From Clostridiaceae bacterium (GTDB taxonomy: Bacteria; Bacillota_I; Bacilli_A; Erysipelotrichales; Coprobacillaceae): a stretch of DNA of 64,000 nucleotides. Numbering within the stretch: position 1 is the stretch's first letter; each line of letters opens with the position of its first letter. The notes beneath the pieces are model-generated. The model was given only the letters and a program-made list of their open reading frames with translations. It had not been told where the DNA came from and made no database searches. The DNA is taken from the NCBI GenBank assembly GCA_902363625.1, contig CABJAS010000007.1:186001-250000 (forward strand), in the 5' to 3' direction. Of the stretch, positions 9,468 to 16,999 are shown one piece after another. The translations under genes and the position numbers were made by a program.

Positions 9468-9605
9468 ATGAAGAATACAGATAGTAAACAACAATTATGT
9501 CTTGAAAAGTCTCCTCAAGAAACTGTGTTGATAACAGCAAAAGTTAAAAAAGGAAAAGGGTATTTCGATGGTGAAATAAATTACTCAAAAATAAATAATG
9601 AGTAG
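9468..9605 (+). CDS. small hypothetical protein (45 residues)
   Basis: ATG at 9468 overlaps the stop of the preceding gene (TAAATG). The product starts MKNTDSKQQLCLEK and ends in the lysine-rich KVKKGKGYFDGEINYSK. Its stop codon overlaps the ATG (9598) of the next coding sequence, the pattern of translationally coupled genes. No family recognised. Confidence 0.4.
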   Translation: MKNTDSKQQLCLEKSPQETVLITAKVKKGKGYFDGEINYSKINNE

Positions 9606-9863
9606 AAATATGCAATTTGCAGATATAATCATCTCTTATAAAGAATGTATAAAAGAAACTAATGATTGTACAACTACACTTATTGAGGACATAAAAATAA
9701 ACGGAATAGATTCATATAGTTATATTTTACTTAGGTTAAACATGATTTAATAAAGTATTTAATGAGTGACTATGTTACTTTCACAGGTCAAGTATATTCT
9801 TATAATCATGCTGATGATAAACTGTCTGTCTATGGTATAGAGTTACTAGGAATAACGGAATAA
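9598..9863 (+). pseudogene. small unknown gene, single frameshift
   Basis: From ATG 9598 or 9610 the frame reads ...FADIIISYKECIKETNDCTT... to a premature TAA near 9750. The next frame continues directly with HDLIKYLMSDYVTFTGQVYS and then DDKLSVYGIELLGITE to TAA at 9861-9863. One deleted base near AAACATGATTTAATAA would restore an 87-residue protein. Start and stop overlap the upstream 45-residue gene, so it was part of that unit. Family not recognised. Confidence 0.5.
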
Positions 9864-9871
9864 AGTAGCAC

Positions 9872-9900
9872 AAAAATCTTATCTATTAGATGAGATTTTT
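9872..9900 (+). terminator. terminator of the DUF3775-like unit
   Basis: AAAAATCTTATCTA pairs with TAGATGAGATTTTT around a very short loop. The symmetrical A/T flanks would allow it to work in both directions. Confidence 0.75.
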
Positions 9901-10133
9901 GCTTTGATGTAATGAAAAGGAAGTTATATCATGCTCTAGATTTACCATGATAAGGGTATTTAATTTTTGTGATCTATTTTAATCTTTCCATCAATGCTCA
10001 ATCAAAAATAGTAAATCGATAGTTAATATTCAGTGTTGATTTCTAAATTCATTGATGAATAGATGATTGTTTGTTAATAATTATAATTTTAAAAAAATTT
10101 TTATAAATTTATTAAATAGAAAAGGTGATCTAT

Positions 10134-10745
10134 ATGGGGAGTAAATATATTAAAACAACGCATTATGAAATTTTTAATTATTGGAAAGATTTTGGTATTG
10201 ATGATAAAGGTGAAATTATAAAATTAAATGAACATAATAATTCTTCTTTTTACTCAATAATTAATGATTATGGTGAACCAGAATGCTGGTGTTGTGGCAT
10301 GCATAATTTAGAGATATTAGATAAAATAAAAGAATCTACCGAAAGAGCAATGACATTAAAACAAATATGGAATCATAAAAGTACTAAATCTTTATTGCAA
10401 CGATGTCATATAGTTCCAGAAAGCTTGGGTGGTAAAGATGAGCCTAGTAATTTTTTTCTTTTATGTGATAGATGTCATAGAATGTATCCGAATACAACAG
10501 ATAGAGATTTATTTTTTATATGGCATCGTGTTATGTTAAACGACTTTCAAAAATATAGAAATGATGTCCTCAATCACTTTGTAAAATTATCATTTGATGA
10601 TATTGAGAAGTTTAATAAAGTTTTACTTAAAGCGTATTTATCAAAAGATAAAAAGTCGTATTCTAATCATGGTGGTGTGATTAACGATTCTACTAAGATA
10701 GCATCTCTATTAATACAAGTAAAAAAATTAATGGGTACCCAATAA
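10134..10745 (+). CDS. HNH endonuclease family protein
   Basis: A 203-residue protein with a zinc-type HNH domain: CWCCG near residue 44, LQRCHIVPESLGGKDEPSNF (the His and Asn of the HNH motif) near residues 85-105, and LLCDRCH just after, so two CxxC pairs would bind a structural zinc. The start at 10134 is chosen because AAAGGTGA lies seven bases upstream; the GTG at 10125 is inside that site. Its stop overlaps the start of a small frameshifted gene (TAATG at 10743-10747). HNH proteins of this size occur in restriction systems, phage packaging and toxins; nothing here decides which. Confidence 0.75.
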   Translation: MGSKYIKTTHYEIFNYWKDFGIDDKGEIIKLNEHNNSSFYSIINDYGEPECWCCGMHNLEILDKIKESTERAMTLKQIWNHKSTKSLLQRCHIVPESLGGKDEPSNFFLLCDRCHRMYPNTTDRDLFFIWHRVMLNDFQKYRNDVLNHFVKLSFDDIEKFNKVLLKAYLSKDKKSYSNHGGVINDSTKIASLLIQVKKLMGTQ

Positions 10746-10931
10746 TGGGAATCGAACTTTTTAATAAATATATAATAGAAATAGGATTAGTATATAATTA
10801 TAGTGATAGATTTACAGAAATACTAACTCTAATTTTTGATTATCAAGGAGAATGACTCTTCTATTTGGTATGATGTTGTCAAAAAAATTGACTTTTATCA
10901 TCTTAAGATTCTCTTAGGAATTCAACAATGA
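10745..10931 (+). pseudogene. small unknown gene coupled to the HNH gene, frameshifted
   Basis: ATG at 10745 overlaps the HNH stop. The frame gives MGIELFNKYIIEIGLVYNYS and then DRFTEILTLIFDYQGE before TGA at about 10855. The adjacent frame continues NDSSIWYDVVKKIDFYHLK to a stop at 10931. The joined product would be about 62 residues, which could be a small partner (for example an immunity-type protein) of the HNH protein; that role is inference from position only. Confidence 0.45.
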
Positions 10932-10959
10932 AACATTAATAAAATATTAAAACATGAAT

Positions 10960-11001
10960 AGCTCCAGTTTTGTATGATATATGCGAACAGGAGCTTTTTT
11001 T
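10960..11001 (+). terminator. hairpin terminator directly upstream of vanH
   Basis: AGCTCC (10960-10965) pairs with GGAGCT (10990-10995); an inner GTT/AAC pair extends the stem across an A-A mismatch, and T7 follows. Only 33 bases separate it from the vanH start. It is either the end of the upstream unit or an attenuator in the vanH leader. Confidence 0.75.
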
Positions 11002-11034
11002 ATTTTCCTAGTTTAGAGAGGAGAAGATATCATC

Positions 11035-12024
11035 ATGAAATCTAATAGCGAACCTGAAAAAAGAATGAGATCAAGTACAACAAGACTGACTGTTTTTGGC
11101 TGTGAACCCGATGAAATTGAACTGTTTCAAAAGTTATCTCCACACTTTAGAGTTACACCGGTGTTGATTGATTTAAACATATCGGAAGATACTGCGGTGC
11201 TGGCAAAAGGAAGCCGATGTATTAGCGTAGGGCATAAAGCTGTGCTTTCGAGAAGTACGATAGCGGCAATAAAAAAGGTCGGAGTAAAATGTATCATCAC
11301 TCGAAGCGTTGGCTATAACCATATTGATTTAAACGCCGCTAAAGAGATGAATATTATTGTAGAAAACACATTATACTCACCGGGAAGTGTTGCTGATTAT
11401 ACGTTAATGCTGATCCTGATGGCTCTTAGGGGGGCTAAAGCTACAATAGTCAATGTAGAAAAGTCTGATTTTCGGTTAAACACTATGCGTGGTAAAGAAT
11501 TGCGAGACTTAACCGTCGGTGTTATTGGTAATGGTCAAATCGGTAAAGCCGTTATTGAACGTCTGCATGGTTTTGGGTGCAAAGTGCTCTCTTGTGATAA
11601 AGAAACGATCAATTCTTCCTTTGGTGAAATTCTAAAAAACAGCGATATTTTAACTCTCCATTTGCCATTGGATGAAACAAATCATCATCTGATCAGTTAC
11701 TCAGAGATAGAACAGATGAAGCAAGGTGCAATTCTGATTAATACAGCAAGAGGCGGACTTATTGATACCAAAGCCTTGATCGAAGGATTGGAAAAAGGAA
11801 AGTTAGGTGGAGCTGCGTTGGATGTTTTAGAAGGAGAAGAGGGGATCTTTTATACAGACTGCACCAATAAAGGATTTGAAAATTCTTACTTATCCCAACT
11901 TAAACAGATGCCAAATGTGATGATTACCCCACATACCGCTTATTATACGGATCAGGCTTTATACGATATAGTGGAACACACATTAATGAGTTGTGAAAAA
12001 TTTGAAAGGAAGTATATAAAATGA
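11035..12024 (+). CDS. vanH: VanH-type D-lactate dehydrogenase
   Basis: Reduces pyruvate to D-lactate for assembly of D-Ala-D-Lac peptidoglycan precursors. The 329 residues align along their length with VanH proteins: conserved VGHK, TRSVGYNHID and SPGSVADYT; NAD-binding GxGxxG at 165-170 (GNGQIG); and catalytic Arg239, Glu268 and His300 with the spacing expected for D-2-hydroxyacid dehydrogenases. The N-terminus is about 14 residues longer than classical VanH, though the ATG at 11035 follows AGAGGAGAAG. It overlaps the ligase gene by ATGA. Composition is visibly less AT-rich than the island upstream, consistent with acquisition by transfer. Confidence 0.95.
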   Translation: MKSNSEPEKRMRSSTTRLTVFGCEPDEIELFQKLSPHFRVTPVLIDLNISEDTAVLAKGSRCISVGHKAVLSRSTIAAIKKVGVKCIITRSVGYNHIDLNAAKEMNIIVENTLYSPGSVADYTLMLILMALRGAKATIVNVEKSDFRLNTMRGKELRDLTVGVIGNGQIGKAVIERLHGFGCKVLSCDKETINSSFGEILKNSDILTLHLPLDETNHHLISYSEIEQMKQGAILINTARGGLIDTKALIEGLEKGKLGGAALDVLEGEEGIFYTDCTNKGFENSYLSQLKQMPNVMITPHTAYYTDQALYDIVEHTLMSCEKFERKYIK

Positions 12025-13058
12025 AAAAATTAAAAGTTGCTATTCTATTTGGAGGAATTTCAGAAGAACATGATATTTCAATAAAGTCTGCGATGGAAGT
12101 TGCGGCGAATATGAATAATGAAAAATATGAGCCAATTTATATAGGCATCACCCGATCAGGGGTGTGGAAACTATGCGATAAAGTAACAAAAGATTGGGAA
12201 AAACACACGGATTGTCTGGTCATGATTTCATCAAATAAGGCGATCCGTGGGATTCTTGTTGTGCGCAACAACAAGTGTCAGATTCAGCCGATTGATGTAA
12301 TTATACCAGTCCTTCATGGCAAAATGGGGGAAGACGGATCTGTACAGGGACTTTTAGAATTATCCGGTATTCCTTATGTGGGGTGCGGTATTCAAGCATC
12401 TGCCGTCTGCCTAGATAAATCTTTGACTTATCTCGTCATGCAAAACAGTGGATTTAAAACACCACAATTTAAAATCTTGAATAAAAATGAGACGCTATGT
12501 GGTGAAGAGCTAAACTATCCTGTTTTTGTAAAGCCGGCACGTTCAGGCTCATCTTTCGGCATTACAAAAGTATGTCACAGAGAAGAACTCCCTAATGCCA
12601 TTAAAGAAGCAAGAAGATATGATGAAAAAATTTTGATTGAGCAAGCAGTTATCGGTATGGAAGTCGGCTGTGCAGTATTAGGTAATGGATCCGATTTAAT
12701 AGTTGGGGAAGTTGATCAAATCAAACTCTCTCATGGATTCTTTCGTATTCATCAAGAAAAAACACCGGAAACCGGTTCTGAAAATTCAGCGTTTATTGTT
12801 CCGGCAGAGGTTCCTAAAAAGAAACGAGAAGAAATCAAACAAACAGCTAAAGACATTTACCAAAGCTTAGGATGCAGTGGACTTGCACGAATTGATATGT
12901 TTTTACGGGAAGATGGACAGATTATACTCAATGAGGTCAACACCATGCCGGGACTCACTTCCTATAGCCGCTATCCCCGTATGATGCGTGCGGCAAACAT
13001 AGAATTTGAGGAACTCATTGATCGCTGGATTATGCTGGCATTAGATAGGAGGAAATAA
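12021..13058 (+). CDS. vanA-like: VanA-type D-alanine--D-lactate ligase
   Basis: Joins D-Ala to D-Lac, giving precursors with low affinity for vancomycin. The 345 residues follow the VanA/VanB/VanD pattern throughout: FGGISEEHDISIKSA with Lys22, VLHGKMGEDGS, YPVFVKPARSGSSFG and LNEVNTMPG. The omega loop reads GFFRIHQE, placing His at position 244 exactly as in VanA, where it favours lactate; D-Ala-D-Ala ligases have a Tyr-Lys pair there. It differs from VanA, VanB and VanD at many positions, so the subtype cannot be named without a database comparison. It is overlapped by vanH and followed two bases later by vanX. Confidence 0.95.
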   Translation: MKKLKVAILFGGISEEHDISIKSAMEVAANMNNEKYEPIYIGITRSGVWKLCDKVTKDWEKHTDCLVMISSNKAIRGILVVRNNKCQIQPIDVIIPVLHGKMGEDGSVQGLLELSGIPYVGCGIQASAVCLDKSLTYLVMQNSGFKTPQFKILNKNETLCGEELNYPVFVKPARSGSSFGITKVCHREELPNAIKEARRYDEKILIEQAVIGMEVGCAVLGNGSDLIVGEVDQIKLSHGFFRIHQEKTPETGSENSAFIVPAEVPKKKREEIKQTAKDIYQSLGCSGLARIDMFLREDGQIILNEVNTMPGLTSYSRYPRMMRAANIEFEELIDRWIMLALDRRK

Positions 13059-13059
13059 T

Positions 13060-13689
13060 ATGATAGAAGGTTTTGTATTTTTAGATGAAGTTTTGGACGA
13101 CGTTCGCTGGGACGCGAAATATGCTACATGGGATAATTTTACTGGGAAACCGGTAACCGGATATGAAATCAACAGAATTGTTGGAACAAAAGAATTAGCT
13201 GTGGCACTCCTTCAAGCAAAAAAGATTGCTGCGCGTCTCGGCTATGGCTTGCTGCTTTGGGATGGGTATCGTCCTCAGTGCGCGGTTGACAGCTTCTTAA
13301 AATGGGCAAAGCAGCCAGAAGATGGATATACAAAAAAGAAGTATTATCCTAAAATAACACGGAACGAATTAATTACAAAAGGTTATGTTGCCGCTCATTC
13401 TAGTCATAGTCGCGGAAGCGCAATCGATCTTACTTTGTTTGATCTGCATACGGGAAAACTTTTGCCGATGGGAAGTGATTTCGATTATATGGATACGCGT
13501 TCTCACTGGAATTCTTGTGATATTACCGAGGAGGAGATGGAAAATCGCAAGACTTTATGTGCCATTATGGAATCCTGTGGATTTAAGCGTTACGAATATG
13601 AATGGTGGCACTATGTTTTAAAAAATGAACCTTATCCAGATACTTACTTTGATTTTTCTTTGACAAACAGCCTCAAAGAAATGGTATAA
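13060..13689 (+). CDS. vanX: VanX D-Ala-D-Ala dipeptidase
   Basis: A zinc dipeptidase that destroys D-Ala-D-Ala so that only D-Ala-D-Lac reaches the precursor. The 209 residues contain all known VanX active-site residues at their canonical numbers: zinc ligands His116, Asp123 (SSHSRGSAIDLT) and His184, general base Glu181 (EWWHYVL) and Arg71 (DGYRP). The N-terminus FLDEVLDDVRWDAKYATWDN matches VanX. AGGAGG precedes the ATG, and the gap to the ligase gene is one base. It is the last gene of the operon; no vanY, vanW or vanZ follows. Confidence 0.95.
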   Translation: MIEGFVFLDEVLDDVRWDAKYATWDNFTGKPVTGYEINRIVGTKELAVALLQAKKIAARLGYGLLLWDGYRPQCAVDSFLKWAKQPEDGYTKKKYYPKITRNELITKGYVAAHSSHSRGSAIDLTLFDLHTGKLLPMGSDFDYMDTRSHWNSCDITEEEMENRKTLCAIMESCGFKRYEYEWWHYVLKNEPYPDTYFDFSLTNSLKEMV

Positions 13690-14026
13690 ATAGTTATATT
13701 GTAAAGGAATTTGCTACTATTAAAACATTGAGTTTACTACATGGAGACACTCGCTTTGATGAAAATATTTATTACTGTATATGAAATATTTTAGAATATT
13801 TGGCAACTAGTCTGATTGGATTAGCTGCCTTTTTTCAATGTCTTTTTGGATATATAAGGTAGTTAGAATTGATATTTTTTATCATTGTCATATTCTTAAA
13901 TTCGTTATAATTGTACTATGATAAACAGGATAAATTATTTTCATTAGAAGATGAACTAAAAAGTCCTGGCAGAATCAAGTTTTTTAATTTTATATTGATA
14001 GATGTAATAAAGTTTATTCAGATAGG
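13690..14026 (+). other. intergenic region after vanX
   Basis: Holds the vanX terminator at 13802-13835 and otherwise AT-rich sequence in which I see no gene. Promoter elements of the next operon begin at 14027. Confidence 0.5.
13802..13835 (+). terminator. terminator of the vanHAX operon
   Basis: GGCA-A-CTA pairs with TAG-C-TGCC (13802-13829), followed by six T residues. Confidence 0.75.
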
Positions 14027-14054
14027 TTGACAAAATAATGGAATGTTATATAAT
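14027..14054 (+). promoter_or_regulatory. promoter of the GntR/ABC operon
   Basis: Consensus TTGACA (14027-14032) and TATAAT (14049-14054) are spaced by 16 bases, about 45 bases before the GntR start. Confidence 0.8.
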
Positions 14055-14065
14055 GTACATGTACA
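14054..14065. promoter_or_regulatory. palindromic operator at the GntR promoter
   Basis: TGTACATGTACA is a perfect 12-base palindrome starting at the last base of the -10 element. It is the obvious site for autorepression by the adjacent YtrA-like regulator. Confidence 0.65.
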
Positions 14066-14098
14066 ATAATTACATTAAAGTACAATGGAGGTGGGATT

Positions 14099-14473
14099 GT
14101 GCAAATACTGATCAGTAATAATACCGCTAAACCTATTTATGAGCAGATTACATCACAAATTAAAAACGCTATTATGAGTGGTGAACTTAAAAGCGGGGAT
14201 CCTTTACCATCAATGCGCGCATTGGCAAAAGATCTGCATATTAGTGTCATTACAACACAAAAGGCATATGAAGATTTGCAAAGAAATGGATTTATTGAAA
14301 GTGCGGCAGGAAAAGGAACATTTGTTTCAGCTCAGAATAAAGATTTTATATTAGAAGAACAGATGCGACTAGCAGAAGAAAAGCTTCAGGAAGCGGCTGA
14401 GATTGGTCGCTCGAATGGCATATCATTAGAAAAGTTGTCAGAGCTGCTGGCAATGTTTTATGAAAGTGAATAG
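14099..14473 (+). CDS. GntR-family regulator, YtrA type
   Basis: A 124-residue regulator: winged helix-turn-helix (residues about 10-75, with PIYEQITSQIKNAIMSGELK and GDPLPSMRALAKDL) plus a short helical dimerisation tail, the layout of the YtrA subfamily. It begins with GTG at 14099 behind GGAGG. YtrA-like proteins repress the ABC transporter operon they head and respond to cell-wall-active antibiotics in Bacillus subtilis. The next two genes are exactly such a transporter, and a palindrome overlaps the promoter, so autorepression is likely. Confidence 0.9.
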   Translation: MQILISNNTAKPIYEQITSQIKNAIMSGELKSGDPLPSMRALAKDLHISVITTQKAYEDLQRNGFIESAAGKGTFVSAQNKDFILEEQMRLAEEKLQEAAEIGRSNGISLEKLSELLAMFYESE

Positions 14474-14493
14474 TGATAAGGGGGAGTGCTGCA

Positions 14494-15351
14494 ATGGATG
14501 CACTAATACTAAATAATGTAACAAAAAAATATGACAGCTTTGAGTTGAAAGATATTAGTTTTACTTTACCGAAAGGATCCATCATGGGACTTATTGGAGA
14601 AAATGGTGCAGGTAAATCAACCATCATCAACTGTATCTTGAATTTGACTGAGAGGGATCAAGGTGAGATAAATGTACTTGGTCAAACTGCTAATCACCTA
14701 AATTTAAAGATACGTGAAGATATTGGAGTGGTTTTTGATGTCAGTGATTTTTATGATAGTTTTAATTTGCTTCAAGTGGAAAATATCTTAAAAGAGATTT
14801 ACAAGCAATGGGATAGTAAAGTGTTTAAAAAGTATAAAAAGCAATTTTCTTTACCGGATAAAAAACGGATTAAAGATTTCAGCCGGGGAATGAAAATGAA
14901 AACATCAATTGCCATTGCTTTATCTCATCAGCCGCAGTTATTAATTTTAGATGAAGCAACCAGCGGATTAGATCCGATTATGCGAGATGAGATTTTAGAT
15001 GTATTTATGGAATTTGTACAAGACGAACATCATTCTATTCTTATATCTTCGCATATTTCTACAGATTTAGAAAAGGTAGCAGATTATATTACTTTTGTTC
15101 ATGAAGGAAGACTGATTTTGTCTTCTTCAAAGGATGAATTAATTTATCAATATGGCATCATGAAATGTAGAGATAATGATTTTAATAATATTTCCAAAGA
15201 AGATATTATTCGTTATCGCAGACAGCCTTATGAAATAGATGTTTTAGTAAAAAATCGTGAAGCAATGGCGAGAAAGTATCCAAAATGTATCGTAGATCCA
15301 GCACGATTAGATGATATTATGATGCTGTATGTGAAGGGAGAAGAAGTATGA
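14494..15351 (+). CDS. ABC transporter ATP-binding protein (YtrB/BcrA-like)
   Basis: A 285-residue ATPase: Walker A GENGAGKST, a signature loop DFSRGMKMKTS in place of the common LSGGQ, Walker B LLILDEATSGLD and H-loop SSHIS, then a C-terminal extension. This is the form found in drug and bacitracin exporters paired with ABC-2 type permeases. The start at 14494 is preferred because AAGGGGGAG lies upstream; a GTG at 14473 would overlap the preceding stop. It overlaps the permease gene by ATGA. Substrate unknown. Confidence 0.9.
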   Translation: MDALILNNVTKKYDSFELKDISFTLPKGSIMGLIGENGAGKSTIINCILNLTERDQGEINVLGQTANHLNLKIREDIGVVFDVSDFYDSFNLLQVENILKEIYKQWDSKVFKKYKKQFSLPDKKRIKDFSRGMKMKTSIAIALSHQPQLLILDEATSGLDPIMRDEILDVFMEFVQDEHHSILISSHISTDLEKVADYITFVHEGRLILSSSKDELIYQYGIMKCRDNDFNNISKEDIIRYRRQPYEIDVLVKNREAMARKYPKCIVDPARLDDIMMLYVKGEEV

Positions 15352-15992
15352 TTGGATTAATAAGAAAAGACTTGTATTATTTAGGTACTAGCTGGAAACC
15401 TCTTCTTTTATCCATTCTAATATTAGGAGGATTTGCAACTGTTAAAGGATTTGGTGCGATCTTAATTGTTGTACTGCCCACATTCTTTGGGATGAGTATA
15501 ATGGGATGTATTCAGTTAGACGCTGAAAAGAAATGGTATGATTATCATAAGATTCTGCCAATTTCTTTAAAAAACATTGTCGCTTCCCGTTATTTAGCGT
15601 ATCTCACTTTTGTCTGTATTGGCTTTTTTATTACAGTTATTTATGGCTATGGGATACAGTGGACAATGGGCTTACAGTCATTAGGAACTCGATTTGCTTT
15701 ATGGCAGGGATTTTTAATGGGAATTGCCTTGGCTTTAGCCTTTGCAGCTGTATTTATACCTGTTACTTATTACTACAAAGGTCAAAAGATGGAAGTTTCC
15801 ATGATGGCAAGCGGATTTATATCTTTTGGAATTGTCTATCTTGCTTCAAAAATATTGGATTTATTAGGGGTTCGTTTGGTAGATTATACTAATATATTTA
15901 TACAGATTTTATTTAGTGTTTCCGTGATTGCATTTATTATCTCATGGGGAATATCTAATATTGTTTATAGAAAATGCTTGTATAAGCGTTAA
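15348..15992 (+). CDS. ABC-2 type transporter permease
   Basis: A 214-residue membrane protein with about six hydrophobic segments and the N-terminal MIGLIRKDLYYLG that opens many ABC-2 permeases. It overlaps the ATPase gene by ATGA, so the two are translated together under the GntR regulator. Likely the membrane partner of that ATPase in export or sensing of a wall-active compound. Confidence 0.85.
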   Translation: MIGLIRKDLYYLGTSWKPLLLSILILGGFATVKGFGAILIVVLPTFFGMSIMGCIQLDAEKKWYDYHKILPISLKNIVASRYLAYLTFVCIGFFITVIYGYGIQWTMGLQSLGTRFALWQGFLMGIALALAFAAVFIPVTYYYKGQKMEVSMMASGFISFGIVYLASKILDLLGVRLVDYTNIFIQILFSVSVIAFIISWGISNIVYRKCLYKR

Positions 15993-16025
15993 CAGAAAAT
16001 GTCGCTGCTGGCATTTTCTTTTTTG
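15993..16025 (+). terminator. terminator of the GntR/ABC operon
   Basis: AGAAAATG pairs with CATTTTCT around a GC-rich loop and is followed by a T run. Confidence 0.8.
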
Positions 16026-16111
16026 TTGTTAGTAGTGTAATTCTTATCGGAATTAATGAATATATAGAAAAGTAAATATTGAATTAATAAGTGATAAAAA
16101 TAAAAAAAGAC

Positions 16112-16140
16112 TTACACAAGAAATTAAAAACTGTTATGAT
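16112..16140 (+). promoter_or_regulatory. promoter of the DUF2798 gene leader
   Basis: TTACAC (16112-16117), a 17-base spacer, then TATGAT (16135-16140). It implies a leader of about 175 bases before the coding sequence at 16323. Confidence 0.55.
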
Positions 16141-16146
16141 AAATGA

Positions 16147-16322
16147 CGTTGAGAGGATTTATTCGTGTAAAAGAAGGATTAATCTCAATATATGTTATAC
16201 AAAAGAAATTTTGTATAGTGTAAGTATGAACGAAACGCAGTGAGGATGGTACACATTGGTGGAAATTGTAGCGAGTTTACAGTTTCCGCCTTTTTGCTGT
16301 CTAGGGCAAAGGAGGAAGAAAA
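16147..16322 (+). promoter_or_regulatory. structured leader with attenuator upstream of the DUF2798 gene
   Basis: Three elements are visible. A perfect 9-bp hairpin at 16196-16217 has a GAAA tetraloop (TATACAAAA / TTTTGTATA). A 13-bp stem pairs 16258-16270 with 16278-16290 through two G-U pairs and is followed by TTTTT, the form of an intrinsic terminator. A short stem TTTGC/GCAAA then lies directly against the ribosome binding site AAAGGAGG. This is the layout of a transcription attenuator, but I do not recognise a known riboswitch class. Confidence 0.55.
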
Positions 16323-16805
16323 ATGCCAGAAAATAAGAGAGAAAGTTTGATTTATACAGTGATGATGTGTTTTGTGATGGTACTATGGATGAGCTTCTAT
16401 AATATCTCAATGCATATGGGGACATTTAATATTGAAACAATAAAAGCAGGGTGGATAGGTTTTCCCTTCGCTTATATTGTGGCTATATGTTTGGATTGGT
16501 TTGTAATATCTGATTTTGCTAAAAGAATTGCTTTCAAGTATTTAATTAAACCGGATTATTCGCCATTAAAAAAGATAATAGCTATCTCTATTAGTATTGT
16601 GGTTCCTATGGTTATCGCAATGTCTTTATTCGGTGGGATTGAAGCTTGCTTAAATACTGGAAATTGGCGATCACTTTTCGTGATTTGGGTAATGAATATA
16701 CCTAAAAACTTTATTATGGCACTGCCATTTCAATTAATTATTGCCGGGCCATTGGTTAGGAAAATATTCCGTTCTTTCTTTCCAAAAGGAACGATATTAG
16801 CTTGA
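16323..16805 (+). CDS. DUF2798 family membrane protein
   Basis: A 160-residue protein with four hydrophobic segments. The conserved layout (MCFVMVLWMSFYNISMHMG near the start, GWIGFPFAYIVAICLDWF in the middle, FIMALPFQLIIAGPLVRK near the end) matches the DUF2798 family of small integral membrane proteins with unknown function. It is preceded by a strong AAAGGAGG and by a structured leader, and lies between two antibiotic-type ABC modules without being in either operon. Confidence 0.75.
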   Translation: MPENKRESLIYTVMMCFVMVLWMSFYNISMHMGTFNIETIKAGWIGFPFAYIVAICLDWFVISDFAKRIAFKYLIKPDYSPLKKIIAISISIVVPMVIAMSLFGGIEACLNTGNWRSLFVIWVMNIPKNFIMALPFQLIIAGPLVRKIFRSFFPKGTILA

Positions 16806-16911
16806 TAAATAGGTAGAGTATGTAAAAATATCTTTAAAACAATAGTTTAACTGTATCAATAAGGAGAATTCCAAAATTACGGGAACTCCTTTTTATTTTT
16901 CACTCTCTATA

Positions 16912-16925
16912 TTACAAATCTGTAA
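16912..16925. promoter_or_regulatory. putative BceR box upstream of bceRS
   Basis: TTAC-AAATCT-GTAA, followed by G, lies 75 bases before the response regulator start. The same arrangement occurs before the adjacent bceAB genes, consistent with autoregulation. Confidence 0.5.
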
Positions 16926-16999
16926 GATGGGATGAATCCCTTTAATTGTTTCATTAAACCCGATATAATAAAATGGAATAAAGAATGGGAGGAATCAGG

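Noticed and set aside
11035..13058. vanH and ligase as ordinary metabolic D-lactate dehydrogenase and Ddl
   Set aside because: The operon with vanX, the His244 omega loop and the VanH-specific sequence pattern make the resistance assignment far better.
16230..16300. T-box-like GGATGGTACACAT in the DUF2798 leader
   Set aside because: It only loosely resembles the T-box sequence (AGGGTGGNACCGCG), the leader is too short, and the downstream gene is not amino-acid related.
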